Source: Cotesia glomerata (taxonomy: Eukaryota; Arthropoda; Insecta; Hymenoptera; Braconidae). Taken from it: a stretch of 64,000 bases of DNA. Below the pieces are notes generated by a model. That model worked only from the letters and a program-made list of their open reading frames with translations. It made no database searches and had not been told where the DNA came from. Where the stretch lies: assembly GCF_020080835.1 (NCBI RefSeq), contig NC_058163.1:2019318-2083317 (forward strand). Reading direction: 5' to 3'. This document shows positions 48,501 through 59,547 of the stretch, in pieces. The stretch's first letter is position 1, and each line of letters starts with the position of its first letter. The translations under genes and the position numbers were made by a program.

Positions 48501-49305
48501 CGTATTTTCTGCACCCTGAAAAGAACTGAGTATTGCAAAAATTTTGCTAATGAAACTGTTGATTATATTTTAACACATCCTGCTGAACAAATTTACCTTC
48601 ATGATTATTGTTATTCTTGGACACTTTGTTCGGTATTGAATGAATATGATGAAGATCAATGGAATTATTTCTTTTCTAATCGCTATCCTTTCTTACAAAA
48701 TCATTTATACTGGAAATATACATACCTGAAGTGCGCAAGGTCGGCTACGGTGGTTCAAAAGTACTTTCCGAAACTTTTACAAGACAATATTGCCACTTCT
48801 GTAGATCAGTTCATGATGATCTTTAATTTTGTCATGAAATATGCCGATGAGGATATAATTCAGATAATGATGGAATATTTTATAGATAACTTTGACTTGC
48901 TGCAAGAAAGGTAGTTTAAATTATTGATAGTTTAATTACAATAAATAATTAAATAAATTTTATAAATTAAATAATTATTTGTTTATTTAGATTCAGGGAT
49001 AAATTATTCAACGAAGTTGTTTTTAATATGATAATAGAGTTCAGTGATTTTATTAAAAGCGAAACACAATGGAGCGAGGTGAGAATTTTTTTTTTATTTT
49101 TTAATTTAAAATAAATAACAAATGAAAAATATTTTTGTTTCAGTTAACAAAGTTTTTAATTTTGAAAAGGCAAGAGCTTGATGAACAGTACAACTTTTCT
49201 ATAGTAGATGATATGAATGATCGTCATTCTTCTACTATAAAACAAACCAGAGAATTTGAAGAAATTATTAAAAGACAATTACAATTCTTAGAATTTGATT
49301 TTTAA
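45595..49305 (+). CDS. Secreted M1 aminopeptidase homologue without catalytic residues
   Basis: Eight exons: 45595-46025, 46314-46763, 47003-47195, 47253-47482, 47723-48057, 48121-48910, 48991-49078, 49144-49305; 892 residues. A signal peptide (about 1-21, LLILFLLNYSLINISA) and many N-glycosylation sites point to secretion; there is no C-terminal hydrophobic GPI signal. The fold markers of M1 peptidases are present: ARRVFPCWDEPFYKSKFKF, QWFGNLVTPIWWDDLWL, and a helical ERAP-like C-terminal domain (about 540-870). Yet the motifs that define activity are gone. GAMEN reads SGLKN (283-287), HELAH reads EALSL (322-326), and the WLNEGFA zinc glutamate reads WLAYGIS. Both zinc histidines, the zinc glutamate and the catalytic glutamate are lost, while all exons stay open. 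A maintained pseudoenzyme, perhaps a binding protein, is the inference. Intron 4 has a weak donor (GTACCG). Confidence 0.88.
46774..46960. repeat. GTTAGCCGAC element in aminopeptidase-like gene, intron 2
   Basis: Starts TTAAGTTAGCCGACATTTAA only about 10 bp after the exon 2 donor and ends AACGTCGGCTAACTTTAGTG. The central TGTAAATGCTGTTTT motif is retained. Confidence 0.8.
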
Positions 49306-50026
49306 AAAGTAGAAAAAGATTGGAAAAATGTCAATTGAAAATTTTAAATTAGATATAAAAATTTAAAAAATTTATCTCAATATTATTTAATTTTTATAAT
49401 TACTTTTTAAGACGCTGTACTAAAGTGCGAAAAAAATAAGAAAGATTTGAATTATCACTGTAGAATTAATAATAATGTAGTAATTGTAATTATTAAAAAA
49501 TGTATGAATTAATGTTTTAAATAAAATGTCCATAAAATAAATTACGTGATTTATTTATTAAACATGAATTTTTTAATTAAAATTTATGTTGATTATTCCT
49601 GATTCCTTGAACTATTTAAATTTAAGTACTTTACTAGTGTAGATTTATAGTTATAGTTTTGTCAGAGTAAAAGCTTTTAATTAGTAAATCGAGAGAATAT
49701 TGAGTTAAGTAATAAAATCTTAAAATTGTCAGACAAACCTCATGCAGCTAGGTAGCATTTAAATTCCTCGAACGATGTTCAACAGTTATTCGTGAAGTCT
49801 TGAGTTTTTAGAGTACTTTTGTTTGAATTAAAAAGTAATATTTTAATTCAAGTAATGAATTATATTTAGTCAGACACAAAATTTACTTTCAATAGATTTT
49901 TAAAATATTTTCTTAAGAATAATTATTTATTTTAGATACAAGTAATTACACAGATTAATAATTACACGCAATCCACCACGAGGAATGTGTCACACTGGCG
50001 CGCGCCGCCATCATTGTATTATTTGT

Positions 50027-50060
50027 TATAAAAGCTGCAGGTGGATCGACAGTTCCGTCA
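50027..50060 (+). promoter_or_regulatory. Possible TATA promoter (+)
   Basis: TATAAAAGCTGCAG in a GC-rich context (GGCGCGCGCCGCC just upstream), with initiator-like CGACAGTTCC and CCGTCACA 24-33 bp downstream. It may belong to an LTR or an unrecognised transcript. Confidence 0.35.
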
Positions 50061-50256
50061 CATTTCGAAGCGAGAGACGCAAAGTTTAAATACAGGAAGT
50101 CAACCAAAGAACCAAGGGCGGAAGGATGCAGCCAAGGACCGGGACTCAATAATTCAATCGACCAAAAAGTAAGGATTACTCAAGAATAAAAGTGTTAAAG
50201 TGATTACTAGAAGATACTCATCAGTTATTGATCATTGTGTGTCCAGATGGAGGACC

Positions 50257-50304
50257 AAGGATCAAGGATCAAGGATCAAGGATCAAGGATCAAGGACCAA
50301 GAAC
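50257..50304 (+). repeat. AAGGATC tandem repeat
   Basis: About five 7-bp units (AAGGATC, drifting to AAGGACC). They produce the repetitive IKDQGSR peptide of the overlapping open frame, which I do not accept as a gene. Confidence 0.9.
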
Positions 50305-50499
50305 CACAGATGAAAAATGTGAAGATTCAGCCAAGGGACCAAACGACAAAGCCAAGGACAAAGGATTCCGAGACGAGGACCAGTCAAACGAAGCAAGCAG
50401 CCACATTCAACGAAGGACACATGAGAGTATTAATCAGGTTTTTTTTTATTACTATTTTTATTTCTATTACCATTTGTATTTCAACAAACCTTTATTTAT

Positions 50500-50713
50500 T
50501 TTGCCCCAATTATATTAATATTTATTTATATTCTTTTTATTCTAGTGCCCCCCATATTTAACCATACCTAAATAATATTATTAATAATAATAATAATATT
50601 TCTTATTTATATTTTTCATTTCAGCTTCCCCTTTATTTATTTATTTCCCATTATAATAATAATGATATTTATCCATATTTTTATTTTGGCTCCCCCATAT
50701 TTATTCACTCCCC

Positions 50714-50779
<66 letters not shown>

Positions 50780-50990
50780 TTTTTTATTTATATTTTTCAT
50801 TCCAGCGCCCCGATTCCGATATTTATATACACTCCCAATTAATAATAATTTGTATTAATATTTTTAATTTCAGCACCCCCATATATATATTTACCCCTCC
50901 CCCCCATAATAATAATAATCATAATCTTTATTCATGTTTTTAATTTTCGTACCCCCGTATTTTATTACCCCTCCATAATACTCATAATTT
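50500..50990. repeat. Degenerate ~100-bp tandem array with (AAT)n cores
   Basis: Four to five diverged units. Each carries a pyrimidine-C block (GCCCCCCATATTTA, GCGCCCCGATTCCG, GCACCCCCATATAT, GTACCCCCGTATTT), then CCCCATAATAATAAT of variable length, then TTTATTTATATTTTTCATTT. The second block holds about 20 AAT triplets (50708-50778). Confidence 0.75.
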
Positions 50991-51282
50991 TTATTTATAT
51001 ACTTAATATTTATTTATTGAATACAATACTAAAAAATAAAGTCAAGTCTTTCAATAGTAGTTTCTTAAAAAACTTTATTTTCGATACTTGATAAAATTTT
51101 CAACTTTCAATTAATCGTTCGAGTTATTTAAAATATTAGTTATTAGATAATATATAAGAATTAATTTAGAAAAATATTCAAAAATCAATTAAAGAATAAA
51201 TAAATAAATGTTTGATAAAAAAAAAACGTCTAGAACTAAATTATAAATGAATATGATGTCTTACTTTAATTTAGTTTTACTA

Positions 51283-51425
51283 CTGAAATCAAAACGACAA
51301 CCGGGTTATGCTCAAATTTTTCTCGTCTGACTGTTTTAATTTTATACTACTTGACTCGAAAGACAACCCGGGTAATGCTCAAACATTCGGCGTCTGACGA
51401 AATCAAAGTTATACTACTTAAATTA
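51283..51425 (+). repeat. Two diverged ~69-bp direct repeats
   Basis: Units share CGACAACCGGGTTATGCTCAAA / AGACAACCCGGGTAATGCTCAAA followed by CGTCTGAC and TTTTATACTACTT / GTTATACTACTT. Their GC-rich cores stand out from the surroundings. Confidence 0.75.
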
Positions 51426-51799
51426 AATTTGTACAAGTCCAACGAAGCCCGGTACAATCAATATCACAATCATTGAATAAATAAATAAATATGAGAATTA
51501 TTCGTAAGTTTCTTATAAAAAAAAATAAGAAAGAGCAAGATATGACCATTAATCCACGAGAGAAAAATCACGTTTGTACTTTTTCTGTATTTTGATGCTT
51601 AAATAAAATATTTCTCTAAAAAATAACTATATTGTTTAATTTTTTTAATTTAAATTATTTAATTAAAAATCCTTTTCGATTGTCCCTGACTGACAAAGCT
51701 ATTTAAATTCAATTCAAAAAATGAACCGAGAGGGTAAAATGGACGACTGGCAAAGTTTAGATCATCATTGCTCGATGTGCACCCTTGGCCGGCCATCCG

Positions 51800-51838
51800 G
51801 GAACTGAGCTCCTCAGGGTAACTGCCCCTCGTTATATA
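51800..51838 (-). promoter_or_regulatory. Well-spaced TATA plus initiator on the minus strand
   Basis: On the minus strand TATATAA (51838-51832) is followed 33 bp downstream by TCAGTT (A at 51805), matching the insect initiator TCAGTY at the canonical spacing. It heads a GC-richer island running to about 51690. It looks like a core promoter of an LTR or an unknown transcript. Confidence 0.45.
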
Positions 51839-52279
51839 CCCTTTCAAGGTACCCCCACTCTTACCCCTACCCTAGTGTCCCTTACGTGACTTTTTTGGGG
51901 TTGATTTTTTTTTTTTTTATTTTTATGATTTTTTAATTATTTTTATAGGTCAATCGCGACTAATTCGTGATCACGAGTATTAATTAGAGCAAACCCATAC
52001 CGCAGCGCATTCATTCATATACTTTTTTAAGTATAAAAAACTTAATTTTAAATGAAAATTGGAAAATTAAAATTCAAACACGTGGTTATTTATTAAAAAT
52101 AATTTATACATTTATTATTTATTATTATTTTAAAAATTTACAATAACTTATTATAACTTTTCATTATTCAGAAGAATCAAAATACAATAATTAGAATTAA
52201 AAATTTAAATTTTAAATCCCGCGTGATACACTGCAGTCAGCGCCGTTGTGTTTTGTGAGTTCAGAGGATAACTTAAAAA

Positions 52280-52297
52280 ATGGCGGATCTTAGATAA
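52280..52297 (+). other. Possible upstream ORF before the SLC17 gene
   Basis: AAAAAATGGCGGATCTTAGATAA encodes MADLR and stops, about 330 bp before the SLC17 start. It counts as a uORF only if this segment is in the 5' UTR, which is not shown. Confidence 0.25.
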
Positions 52298-52630
52298 ACA
52301 GTCGTTTACATTAGAACAATTACACGTACACATTTCAAATATTACCATACGAATAATTAAATGATAAATCATCGTGACTTATTAGTAAAAAATCAAACAA
52401 TCCGGTGATAAATAAATAAAAAGTAAAAATAAAGTTTGTCTCAAAATGTACAGTTTAAAATTAGAATTTTATTCTGGCGTAAAGTAAAAAAAATATGGCT
52501 GTGAGGTTATAAAATAATACTAAGCTTTTTAAAAATATTTATTTAATATTATTTGGTAGTTTTTAAAATTATCTGATAGTTAATTAGTTAGCAAATTTTA
52601 TTTAATATAAATAATAAAGAGTTATTTAAA

Positions 52631-53397
52631 ATGGCACGATTCCGAATGCTTCCACGTACGTCACGTATTGTTGCTCTCTGTTCAGCAGCGAATTTTATTA
52701 ACGCAGCTGACCGAGTAATTATGCCGATAGCAATTGTTCAAATGACTGATGAGTACAAATGGAATTTACACTGGCAAGGATGGATATTATCAGCCTTTGC
52801 ATTTGGATATTTTACAAGCCAAGTAAGAATTTTTATTTTTTTAATATTTATCCATAATTTAATTGATGAATAAGCTGTCAAAAGCTTGCTTAATTCAGTG
52901 TCAAATAAAAATTTATCAAAGCAATTATTTAAAGAATAAATTAATTATAATTTTTACAGATAATAGGAGCAAACACGGCCAGTAAATTTGGCTGTAAAAC
53001 TGTTTTAATGTCAGCTGTATTGCTATGGTCAATTAGTACACTAATAACACCGCTGCTGGTAGATTCAATACCATTATTAATAACCTGTCGAGTTATTTTA
53101 GGCCTTGGTGAAGGTTTAGGTAAGTGACTTTTCTTAAAATTTATTAAAAGGTAAAATTAATTATAATATTAAAGATAGCCGAAATTTTTTATTTTTTTAT
53201 TTTTCTCAATTTATTAAATTATAACTAAAAAATATTTTTTAAAAATTGCACTTATAGTTTTTAACAAATGGATAGATAACAAAATCATAGAATTTTTTTT
53301 ATTAATAAATTATTATAGAAAATAATAAAAAAAAATTTTCACTTGTAAAAAACTGTAAGTGCAATTTTTTAAAAATATTCTTTTGTTCTAATTTAAT

Positions 53398-53428
<31 letters not shown>

Positions 53429-54623
53429 TTAAAAACATCGGCTAACTTTATAAATTGATTCACAAAAACATCTTCAAGTTATTTAAATTAAAGGTTTGCC
53501 TGTCATATTTCATCTGTTCGCACACAGTGTGCCTGTCGAGGAAAGATCTCGTGCATTTGGCTATTTAGTTGCAGCTGGTTCTGTCGGCCAAGTTGTTGCG
53601 TCTATTGTAAGTTTATCCTAAATATTTTTAAACAAATCCCGCCAACTATTTAACTCCTTTTGTGTTGTTAGTTATGTCCGCGAATTCCTTGGCAAACAGG
53701 TTTCTATTTCTTCGGTACAATCGGGATATTTTGGACATTATTGTGGTTAATACTTTACCACGAATCTAATTCCCAAGACGAAATACCACTTTTTGTGCCA
53801 AAGGTATTTTTAAAATAATTATCTAATTATTTCGGAGAAATTAATTTAAAATTTTTGACCAAAGGTTAATCAAAACAGACCTATCCGTTGGACGGAATTA
53901 ATTTGCCATTGGCCATTATGGTCGCTTTATATTGCTCACTTTGCCATGAACTGGAGTAATTACATAATAATGCAATGGCTGCCTACATATTTATCAAGAA
54001 ATTTATCAGCAAATAAAGAGAGTATTAGTCTTACAGCTCTTCCTTATATTGTTAATTCACTTGTCGGTATTGGTGAGCAATTTCTACCAAATGAAAATTA
54101 AAAAAAATATTAACATAAATTTTAATTAATAGCTGCGGGACACAGTGCTGACAACTTGGTTCAAAAAAGATGGCCAATCTTGTCAGTAAGAAGACTAATG
54201 ACAAATATCGGACTAATGGGGCCGGGTATTTTTATGCTGGCATTCTGTGCTGTTGATAATTTACTCCTCGCTGTAATGTAAGACATCAATATTGATATAA
54301 TTAATAATTACAGTATATAATTACAGTAAGATTAATATAATCTTTGGTTTAGATTTATATCAATATCGATGGGACTCTGCGCGTGTAATTCAGCTGGACA
54401 TTTAAGTAACCACGCAGAAGTAGCTCCAAATCACGCCGGTATGACATTTGCAATATCAAATACAATCGCAACAATACCAGGAATCCTCTGTGGGCCAGTC
54501 ACCGCAGAGTTGGTCACAACTTCCAGCGGAAGGTGGATGCCTGTGTTTGTTCTTGCAGCTGCTATTAATTTCACCGGTGCCATTATATATCAGACTCACT
54601 CTTTAGCACTTCCAGTTGTTTAA
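52631..54623 (+). CDS. SLC17-family transporter (SLC17A9-like)
   Basis: Seven exons: 52631-52822, 52960-53119, 53494-53606, 53672-53803, 53865-54072, 54133-54277, 54353-54623; 406 residues. It is a major-facilitator anion transporter with about 11-12 hydrophobic segments. Conserved pieces include AANFINAADRVIMPIA in the first helix, WILSAFAFGYFTSQIIGA, the loop RVILGLGEGLGLPVIFHLFA, ERSRAFGYLVAAGS, NWSNYIIMQWLPTYLS and, near the end, GHLSNHAEVAPNHAGMTFAI followed by SNTIATIPGILCGPV. These resemble the vesicular nucleotide transporter SLC17A9 and plant PHT4 more than sialin or VGLUT. Assignment to SLC17A9 is probable rather than certain, and no substrate can be read. Intron 2 is filled by a repeat (53165-53452). 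Converges on TMEM53 (333 bp between stops). Confidence 0.88.
53165..53452. repeat. GTTAGCCGAC element in SLC17 intron 2
   Basis: Starts AAAGATAGCCGAAATTTTTT and ends AAACATCGGCTAACTTTATA. It contains both GCACTTATAG and its inverse CTGTAAGTGC, and a 28-bp poly(A) run. Confidence 0.8.
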
Positions 54624-54955
54624 TTTCGTGATTTAAATTAATTATAACTGAGATGAGCTCAACATATCGCGGTCTGACTTGTGACAATTTGACTATTTTT
54701 ATATTTATGTAAAAAACAATCTTTTGTACATAATTATTTAGCTGTAAAAAATGTACTTGTAAATGATGTAAGATAAAATAATTTAAGTATAAGGAGTAAG
54801 TTTCTCAAATCAGTCTTTATTATAATTTATTAATACAGTTGAATAATTAATTAACAGTAAATAATCAAAACCAGCTTGATTATAAACAAAGAAAGTCACA
54901 CTAATTTCGATTTCTTCAACTTTGTTTATTATTATTATTAGGTTAGATTATTTAA

Positions 54956-55632
54956 TTATTTATTTGCTGTCGCTTCGATCGGCAATATAACCTGTTTGGT
55001 AATTTTTAAAAATGAATTTTCATAACCCAACAAACTATCGTTGCTAGTAGGATTATATTCAGTGTCATTTTTAGCGGGGTTTAATTTTTCAGATGAACAA
55101 TCATTGATAAAATTACACACGGTGTTTATGTAAACATCACGGTAGATTGCGTAATGCTTAACATGTGGTGAATCCGTAAATAGAACTAGTTTAACTTCAA
55201 CTCCACGCTTTGCACGGTGGTTTGCAAATTTTTCAACGTCCTGAAAATTTAAACCAATTTATAAATGATAATTAATTTAGTAGATATTTGATAGTTTTAA
55301 GAATTTTTTTTTAAATAAATAATGACAAAAAAAAAAAAAAAAATTGACATGTAGAAATTTCAAAAAATTAAAAATGCAAATTTTTAAAAATAATTTTTTG
55401 AAAAAAATTTGTTGAAGAAAATTAAAAAATTGTCAAGTGACAGCTAAATTTAATGTCAATTAATCACTTTTAAAAATTAAAAAAGTTTTATTAATTACCG
55501 CTGCAGGTATTAACGTATCAGCGTTTGAGTAGAGGAAAAGTTGTGGCCAATTGTTTGGTTCGTTTATTAAAGTATACGGATTTGAAGCTGATGGTAAATT
55601 TGTTATCCCCAAAGAATTACTTATTGTCTGAA

Positions 55633-55666
<34 letters not shown>

Positions 55667-55886
55667 ATCAATTTATTTGATGAAAATTTGAGTATAATTT
55701 CAATTTAAAGAGAGAAGAAATAGATACATACTTCACATATCCAAAGTAATGACAAAAATACAGTAATAAAAAATGAAAATGGGATATTAACTACCGGGTT
55801 TCCTCCCATTATCGCACTTATAGCTTTAAACAATGAAGTTATTCTTCTTTCACCTGGTGCGCTGTCAAATATTACACCTTTTACCT

Positions 55887-55917
<31 letters not shown>

Positions 55918-56657
55918 TCAAATAAGTAAGATAATTTAGTTTAATTAATTAAAAAATGTAATTAATACAAACCTTAATATTATTATTAATCTGATCCATC
56001 GCTAAGCTAACATGTTGGTAGAGATAAGCTCCTCCATTACTAAAAACATGAAAAATAATAGGATGCTCATCTAAATTACGCTCTTTAATAATATTTAACA
56101 ATTTTCTTCCAATACTCGGCAACTTGTCGTGTCGCAGAAATAAATATTCAACTGGCGCAGTGCACCTCAGAGTTATAAAACTAAAAAATAAACAATTAAA
56201 ATTTAAAACACTAGGATAAAATAATATTAAAGTTAGCTGACATTTTTTATTTTTTTATTTTGCTCAATTTATTAATTTATAATTAAAAAAATATTTTTAA
56301 AAAATTGCACTTAAAAATTTTTTTCTAATAATTCTTTAATAAAAAAAATCATAAAAATTTTTAGATGTCGGCTAACTTTATTTTTATTAGGATAAAAATA
56401 ATAAAAATTACAAACCTTCTTTCTTCGTAAATGGCACTGTACTTGGCTAAATATTTATCCTGACAACCAGCCCATCCTAGCAAAACAATAACTGGTTTTT
56501 TATTATCTTCATAAATAAATACAAAATCATCTCTGCTTAACTCAGCTACATTCTTTTTATCGGTATCGTAAATATCGCCCTTAATTGATACATTCTTGTC
56601 ACTGTTTGCCGCATTGGGGTTTGGCCGATAAACAATATGATAATTTAAGTCACTCAT
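54956..56657 (-). CDS. TMEM53: TMEM53 (DUF829 alpha/beta-hydrolase-like protein)
   Basis: Five minus-strand exons: 56416-56657, 55973-56180, 55732-55884, 55499-55627, 54956-55240; 338 residues. TMEM53 is a nuclear-envelope protein reported in vertebrates to limit SMAD signalling; its fold is that of an alpha/beta hydrolase. Diagnostic blocks: KPVIVLLGWAGCQDKYLAKY, RCTAPVEYLFL, IIFHVFSNGGAYLY with the nucleophile-like Ser in SNGG, VKGVIFDSAPG, a hydrophobic segment FSFFITVFLSLLWIC, LFLYSNADTLIPA and SPHVKHYAIYRDVY. The Ser-Asp-His set is present, though activity is unproven in the family. Intron 1 contains a repeat (56226-56385). Poly(A) stretches flank exons 3 and 4. Confidence 0.94.
56226..56385. 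repeat. GTTAGCCGAC element in TMEM53 intron 1
   Basis: Starts TAAAGTTAGCTGACATTTTT and ends AGATGTCGGCTAACTTTATT. Compact copy with the GCACTTA centre. Confidence 0.8.
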
Positions 56658-58386
56658 TTTTAACTTTTATTCTATTTTCTTGATACTTGACCAAGTTTTT
56701 TAATAAAATTACTATTTAAATTTTAATAATTGTCCATTTCACGGAAATCTAACTCTAAAAAGCCCTTCAAATGGTCACTACTGGAGTGAATTCACCCCAC
56801 TTGAAAGCGTTTTTTGAAGGATATTATATATACGATAAATTTAAACTCTTTTACTTCTGCGCGAATCAATACAATGTTATACATATCTATATTACAACAT
56901 GTACATAGTTTTTTAATCTACGTGTACTATTCTATGACATAATATGATAATATTAATATTGTTATTACATTCGGTATTTTATTACTTACAACATTTTTAT
57001 CAAATTTTCTTCTTTTTGTCTTTTAAAATTATTACTGAATTTTTTATAACACTAAAGTTAGCCGACATTGTTAATTTTTTGATTTTTTTTTTCAATAATT
57101 AAATTAGAACAAAAAAATATTTTTTTTAAATTGCATTCACAGTTTTTTACGTTTTTTTTTATAAATGAAATTTTTAAAAGAATTTTTTTATAATGATTTT
57201 TTCAATAAAAAAAAAAATCTTAAAATGTTTAGATTATTAATTTTATTTGAATTAATTTATTTATTCTATGAATAATAATTGAAAAATATTTAAAAATTTA
57301 ATTTTTAAATAAAATTTCAAAGAAGAAATAATTTAAAAAAAAAAAATACAAATATCTTCTGGGCTTGTGCGTCATTTTATGAAGATTAATATGACGTAAA
57401 AATTTATAATGACGTCAGAGGCCTAAGGGCCCGAATGCATCTAAGAATGTTGCTCATAATTACGAAACTAAACATTCTTAGAAATAAATAAATTTTAATA
57501 AAATAATAATATGATACTAAAGTTAGCCGACGTTTTTAATTATTTAATTTTTTTTTTTAATAATTAAATTAAAACGAAAAAATTTCACTTATAGTTTTTG
57601 AAGTTTTTTACAAGTGACATTTTTTTTTTTTTTTAATTTTTTTGTAATAATTTTTTCAATGAAAATAAATTCTAAAAATTTTTAAATGTCAGCTAACTTA
57701 ATTTTCATAATAATAATTTAAATAAATCGTTCTCAAAGTATGAACAATTTTTTTTTTTTTTTTTAATTACTTGAGAAGAAATAAAATTATCTTAAAAAAA
57801 TCCAGACCTAGAAAAAAAAAGATTAACATACTTTAAACCAATAAAAACTTAATTTAACCGTAAATGACTAAAAATTTTAAGTCAAGGTTAAATAAGAAAA
57901 ATTATAAATCATTACTCTTGCACTCTAAAAACGCTAAAAACCAATGACGTAATTCCATAAGAATTGAATGTTGACCTTGATAATTAGTACGACTCATTAC
58001 AATTATTATTATAATTATATTTATTATATATAGAATAAAATACAATCTCTTCCGGAATTTTATTCACCGTCATCAAGAATTTTTAGATGATTTCTCATTT
58101 TTATCTGAAAAAATAAAATAATTATTTATTATTATATATATGACACATAAAAGGCATAAGTGTATATAGATGTTTTAGATGTTGAGGACTGAGGACTATC
58201 TTGTAGTTGCAATTGATTATTACATAAACTATAGCAAAATAAACGTGTAAAGTAAAAGTAACGCCAGTGGCTAGCGGCCACGCATTCTCATTCTCCCTCA
58301 TTCTGGATTTGTACTCTGCAGTTTGCGGACTACTGTGTAATTTTTATTGAAATTTAATTACCCGATAAGTATATAATCTATTAAAA
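56658..58386. other. Divergent spacer between TMEM53 and thioredoxin
   Basis: No gene. GTTAGCCGAC-type elements at about 57051-57235 and 57515-57705. CRE-like TGACGTCA at 57410-57417. A perfect 11-bp stem CTAAGAATGTT / AACATTCTTAG at 57441-57481 (19-base loop). A GC-richer stretch at 58258-58340 is the likely thioredoxin promoter and 5' UTR. Confidence 0.6.
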
Positions 58387-59547
58387 ATGGCCATCCACAT
58401 TAAAGACTCTGTAAGTATTTATTAAATTATTTAATTTTTATTTTATTTTTTGCAGTGGTTTTTTTTTTTATAAAAAATATCTCGGTGCCGCCATTTTTAT
58501 TTACCTTCTATATAAAAATAAATGTGTTCGGCTTCTAGTGAGCTTGTTGCTACTTAAATTAAAGGTTATAAATATTAATCACGTAAAGTAGAGTAATTTC
58601 AATTGGTTTGCTGATTACGCAATCGTGAATCGTAAGTATTTATTATCTTTTTCGAGAGCTTGATTAATTTGAAGGATGACGCAATTTGTCAGCGTATGGG
58701 CGGGTCGTTTGTAATTACGATGCAAAAAATAAATCGATCTATCGATTGCTGATCAACTTTTAAGTGACCTTGTCAATTGTAAATACGATATTATTATTAT
58801 TATTATTTTTTTTTAATAAAAATTTTTAGAGTTTGTGAAATGTTGCGCGCAATTTTGAAAATAGAATATTTTTTTTAAATAAAGAGTTTTAATTTATTTT
58901 TTTTAATAGTTAATAGTTAATAAAAATGGCCTGCCAGGTATTTATAATTTTAATAAAAAAAGTGTGTGTATTTATAATAATAAAGTTAGCCGACATTTGA
59001 GATTTTTTTTAATAAAAAAAATTATAAAAATTTTTACATGTCAGCTAACTTTATTTTCATTGTGTATTTTTCTTTCAATTTAATAAATTATATAATTTTA
59101 TTTTTATTATAAAAAAATAAATTGTAATTATTAAATAAATTTACAGGATGATTTGAAGAAAAGGCTCGCTGACGCAGACAGCAAACTCGTCGTTATTGAT
59201 TTCTACGCAACTTGGTGCGGCCCCTGCAAAATAATTGGACCCAAGATTGAGGAACTTGCTGGAGAACACACGGAAGTTGTCTTCGTCAAGGTTGACGTAG
59301 ATGAATGCGAAGATATCGCTACCGAATACAATATTAACAGTATGCCGACATTCGTGTTCATCAAGAACGGTAAAGTTGTAAGTTGATCAATTATTTTTTT
59401 TAATAATATTTTTATTGGATAAATCTCAGAAAATATAATTTATTTCATGTTTTGATTTTAAAACTATTATTTATTATTTTTCAGCTTGATGACTTCAGTG
59501 GCGCTAATGTTGATAAGCTAGTAAGTTCTGTTCTTAAACATAAGTAA
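58387..59547 (+). CDS. Trx-2: Thioredoxin (cytosolic, Trx-2 type)
   Basis: Exons 58387-58410 (MAIHIKDS), 59147-59377 and 59485-59547, all in phase 0; 105 residues, the usual length for a cytosolic thioredoxin. It reduces protein disulfides with electrons from thioredoxin reductase. The redox site is WCGPC at residues 31-35 in VIDFYATWCGPCKIIGPK. The cis-proline stretch is SMPTFVFIKNGKV, and buried Asp in VVIDFYA is present. The C-terminus ends VSSVLKHK. A second possible first exon lies at 58926-58937. A short repeat element (58977-59062) lies in intron 1. It converges on POLR1A. Confidence 0.95.
58926..58937 (+). CDS. Trx-2: Possible alternative thioredoxin first exon (MACQ)
   Basis: ATG GCC TGC CAG followed by donor GTATTT, in phase 0 with the exon at 59147, giving MACQDDLKKRL. 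The start context TAAAAATGGCC repeats that of the main first exon (TTAAAAATGGCC). It would swap the first eight residues, removing part of strand 1 and adding a cysteine. Supported only by sequence context. Confidence 0.45.
58977..59062. repeat. Short GTTAGCCGAC element in thioredoxin intron
   Basis: Starts TAATAAAGTTAGCCGACATT and ends CATGTCAGCTAACTTTATTT. Only about 85 bp; the centre is deleted. Confidence 0.8.

Larger units (their letters stand above)
49306..52630. other. Gene-poor region with unusual GC islands and tandem repeats
   Basis: Holds the aminopeptidase 3' flank, an island at 49960-50440, a degenerate array at 50500-50990, two ~69-bp direct repeats at 51283-51425, a second island at 51690-51900 and the presumed SLC17 promoter (52200-52600). 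No full gene can be supported. Confidence 0.55.

Noticed and set aside
50228..50561. Overlapping frames rich in IKDQGSR
   Set aside because: The repeated peptide comes from a 7-bp tandem repeat and shifts frame freely. No domain or splice support; kept only as part of an unexplained region.
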